Part shown: positions 7,121-7,712 of the stretch, one piece after another
Numbering within the stretch: the first letter of the stretch is position 1
Layout: every line of letters starts with the position of its first letter
Source of the DNA: Planctomycetota bacterium
GTDB lineage: Bacteria > Planctomycetota > Phycisphaerae > UBA1845 > Fen-1342
Direction: 5' to 3'
Assembly (NCBI GenBank): GCA_030616465.1
Contig: JAUWXH010000078.1
Span: 1-7,712, forward strand
DNA: 7,712 nt
Notes under the pieces: model-generated
Seen by the model: the letters and a program-made list of their open reading frames with translations, nothing else
Databases searched by the model: none
What the model was told of the DNA's origin: nothing
Program-made: the position numbers and the translations under genes

Positions 7121-7136
7121 CAGACAGCGCGGTCTG
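7121..7136. repeat. Dyad CAGAC-N6-GTCTG next to the nuoH promoter
   Basis: CAGAC (7121-7125) and GTCTG (7132-7136) form a perfect inverted repeat with a six-base centre. It sits just upstream of the candidate -35, with its centre at about -48 from the predicted start. Dimeric activators often bind at such a position, so it could be an operator. It could equally be a weak hairpin at the end of the upstream transcript. Five-base arms can arise by chance. Confidence 0.35.
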
Positions 7137-7186
7137 TGTTGCGGCGTGCTCGCGCCGGGGCGCCTCGCTCATCCGTCTACACGGCC

Positions 7187-7211
7187 CTGCGCCGTCCGCG
7201 CGGACGCGCAG
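7187..7211. repeat. GC-rich near-perfect inverted repeat in the nuoH upstream region
   Basis: CGTCCGC (7193-7199) and GCGGACG (7200-7206) form a perfect 14-base palindrome. CTGCG (7187-7191) and CGCAG (7207-7211) extend it, with one unpaired base at 7192. As RNA it would fold into a stem of about ten pairs with a GCGC loop, starting about 50 bases after the stop of the upstream gene (7260). No T run follows on the minus strand, so a classic intrinsic terminator is not supported; it may still stall or end transcription, or be a protein site. Confidence 0.5.
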
Positions 7212-7259
7212 CAGCCGGCGATAACGGTCGAGGCAATTTCCTCCGCGGCTCCCGGCGAC

Positions 7260-7712
7260 TCAGTACGTCTTCCCCTTCCGGTACTCAAACTGGTATATTC
7301 CTGCCTGGTTGACGGCGATCCGCGCCTCGCCGCCGCCCGGGACAAGCTCGAACAGTTCGGTCAACCGCGCCGCCGCGATGCCGACCGCATTAACGTGCGG
7401 CCAACACTGAATCAGGCGGACCAGCCCGCCGGCTACCCACGCGTGAGCCTCCATTGCCAGCTTCTCGCCCTGGTATTCGGCCAGGTCGGTCGCGATCACG
7501 CGCAGCACGTCGATCGGCCCGGTGGCCTGTAGCTCCGCCAGTTGCGGGTCCAACTCACCCCGCAGCAGAAACCCTTCGTCCCTCTTGAACCCGTAGTCGC
7601 GGACAAACCGGGTCGCGTGAACCTTCCCGGCCACCCGCCGATCGCGCGTCAGCAGCACCACTACCGCGTCGGTCCGCCCGAACGCGTCTTCGCACAGACT
7701 GCACAGCCCCAG
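7260..7712 (-). CDS. Unidentified protein, C-terminal part (start outside the window)
   Basis: The minus-strand frame ending in TGA at 7260-7262 stays open to the window edge, giving 150 residues. A GTG at 7659-7661 could be read as a start, but the 17 codons before it also look like protein (LGLCSLCEDAFGRTDAV), so I treat the gene as partial. I do not recognise the family. That N-terminal stretch has a C-x2-C pair, followed by RVAGKVHA about 30 residues later, which faintly resembles a treble-clef or zinc-ribbon knuckle; this is only a suggestion. The rest looks soluble, with no signal peptide or membrane segment: a mixed charged region (FKRDEGFLLRGELDPQLAEL), an Ala-rich probable helix with an EAHAWVAGG stretch, and a C-terminal probable strand ending IYQFEYRKGKTY. 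It lies on the same strand as nuoH, 200 bases upstream, and is probably not in the nuo operon because a candidate promoter and inverted repeats separate them. Confidence 0.7.
   Translation of the reverse strand: MGLCSLCEDAFGRTDAVVVLLTRDRRVAGKVHATRFVRDYGFKRDEGFLLRGELDPQLAELQATGPIDVLRVIATDLAEYQGEKLAMEAHAWVAGGLVRLIQCWPHVNAVGIAAARLTELFELVPGGGEARIAVNQAGIYQFEYRKGKTY

Noticed and set aside
7121..7136. Intrinsic terminator for the upstream gene
   Set aside because: The hairpin is only five pairs and is followed by GAGCCCTTTACC on the minus strand, not a proper T run; it is kept only as a dyad.
7146..7532. A 128-codon open frame on the plus strand, opposite the unidentified gene
   Set aside because: The minus-strand frame has more balanced protein-like composition and continues open to the window edge; the plus frame crosses the intergenic inverted repeat and looks like a shadow.
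1..7712. Mobile elements, CRISPR arrays, tRNA or rRNA genes, defence or secondary-metabolite systems
   Set aside because: No terminal repeats, transposase motifs, spaced direct repeats or RNA gene signatures were found by eye; the window is filled by a respiratory operon.

Overview
The window is a stretch of a respiratory complex I (NADH:quinone oxidoreductase, type I) operon, read entirely on the minus strand. From high to low coordinates the order is: the end of an unrecognised gene, then nuoH, nuoJ, nuoK, nuoL, nuoM and the first third of nuoN, which runs off the left edge. These are the membrane-arm subunits. NuoH forms the quinone-site heel. NuoJ and NuoK link it to the three antiporter-like proton pumps NuoL, NuoM and NuoN. 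The key charged residues of the proton path (TM5 Glu, TM7 Lys, TM12 Lys/Glu, and the two NuoK Glu) are present in every subunit where they can be checked.

Layout: 1-550 nuoN (partial); 574-2157 nuoM; 2154-4640 nuoL; 4653-4964 nuoK; 4969-5475 nuoJ (GTG start); 5527-7059 nuoH; 7060-7259 intergenic region with a plausible promoter and two inverted repeats; 7260-7712 C-terminal part of an unidentified gene. Genes are packed with gaps of 4 to 51 bases, and nuoL and nuoM overlap by four bases (ATGA). This suggests one transcript starting just upstream of nuoH, so the membrane arm looks separately transcribed from the peripheral-arm genes (nuoA-G), which are not here. nuoI, which usually sits between nuoH and nuoJ, is missing from that position.

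Organism: a high-GC bacterium with strong GC3 bias, which is why long antisense open frames exist. Several traits together suggest a member of the Planctomycetota, though this is recalled resemblance and not a search result: the long NuoL (828 aa) and NuoH (510 aa), the NuoH variant GPMRVGGWHGW in place of the common GPNRVG, and mostly weak Shine-Dalgarno sites.

I see no mobile element, CRISPR array, RNA gene or defence system, and no evidence for a new biological system. The points worth a second look are the absent nuoI, the enlarged NuoH and NuoL, the nuoJ start, and the intergenic dyads.
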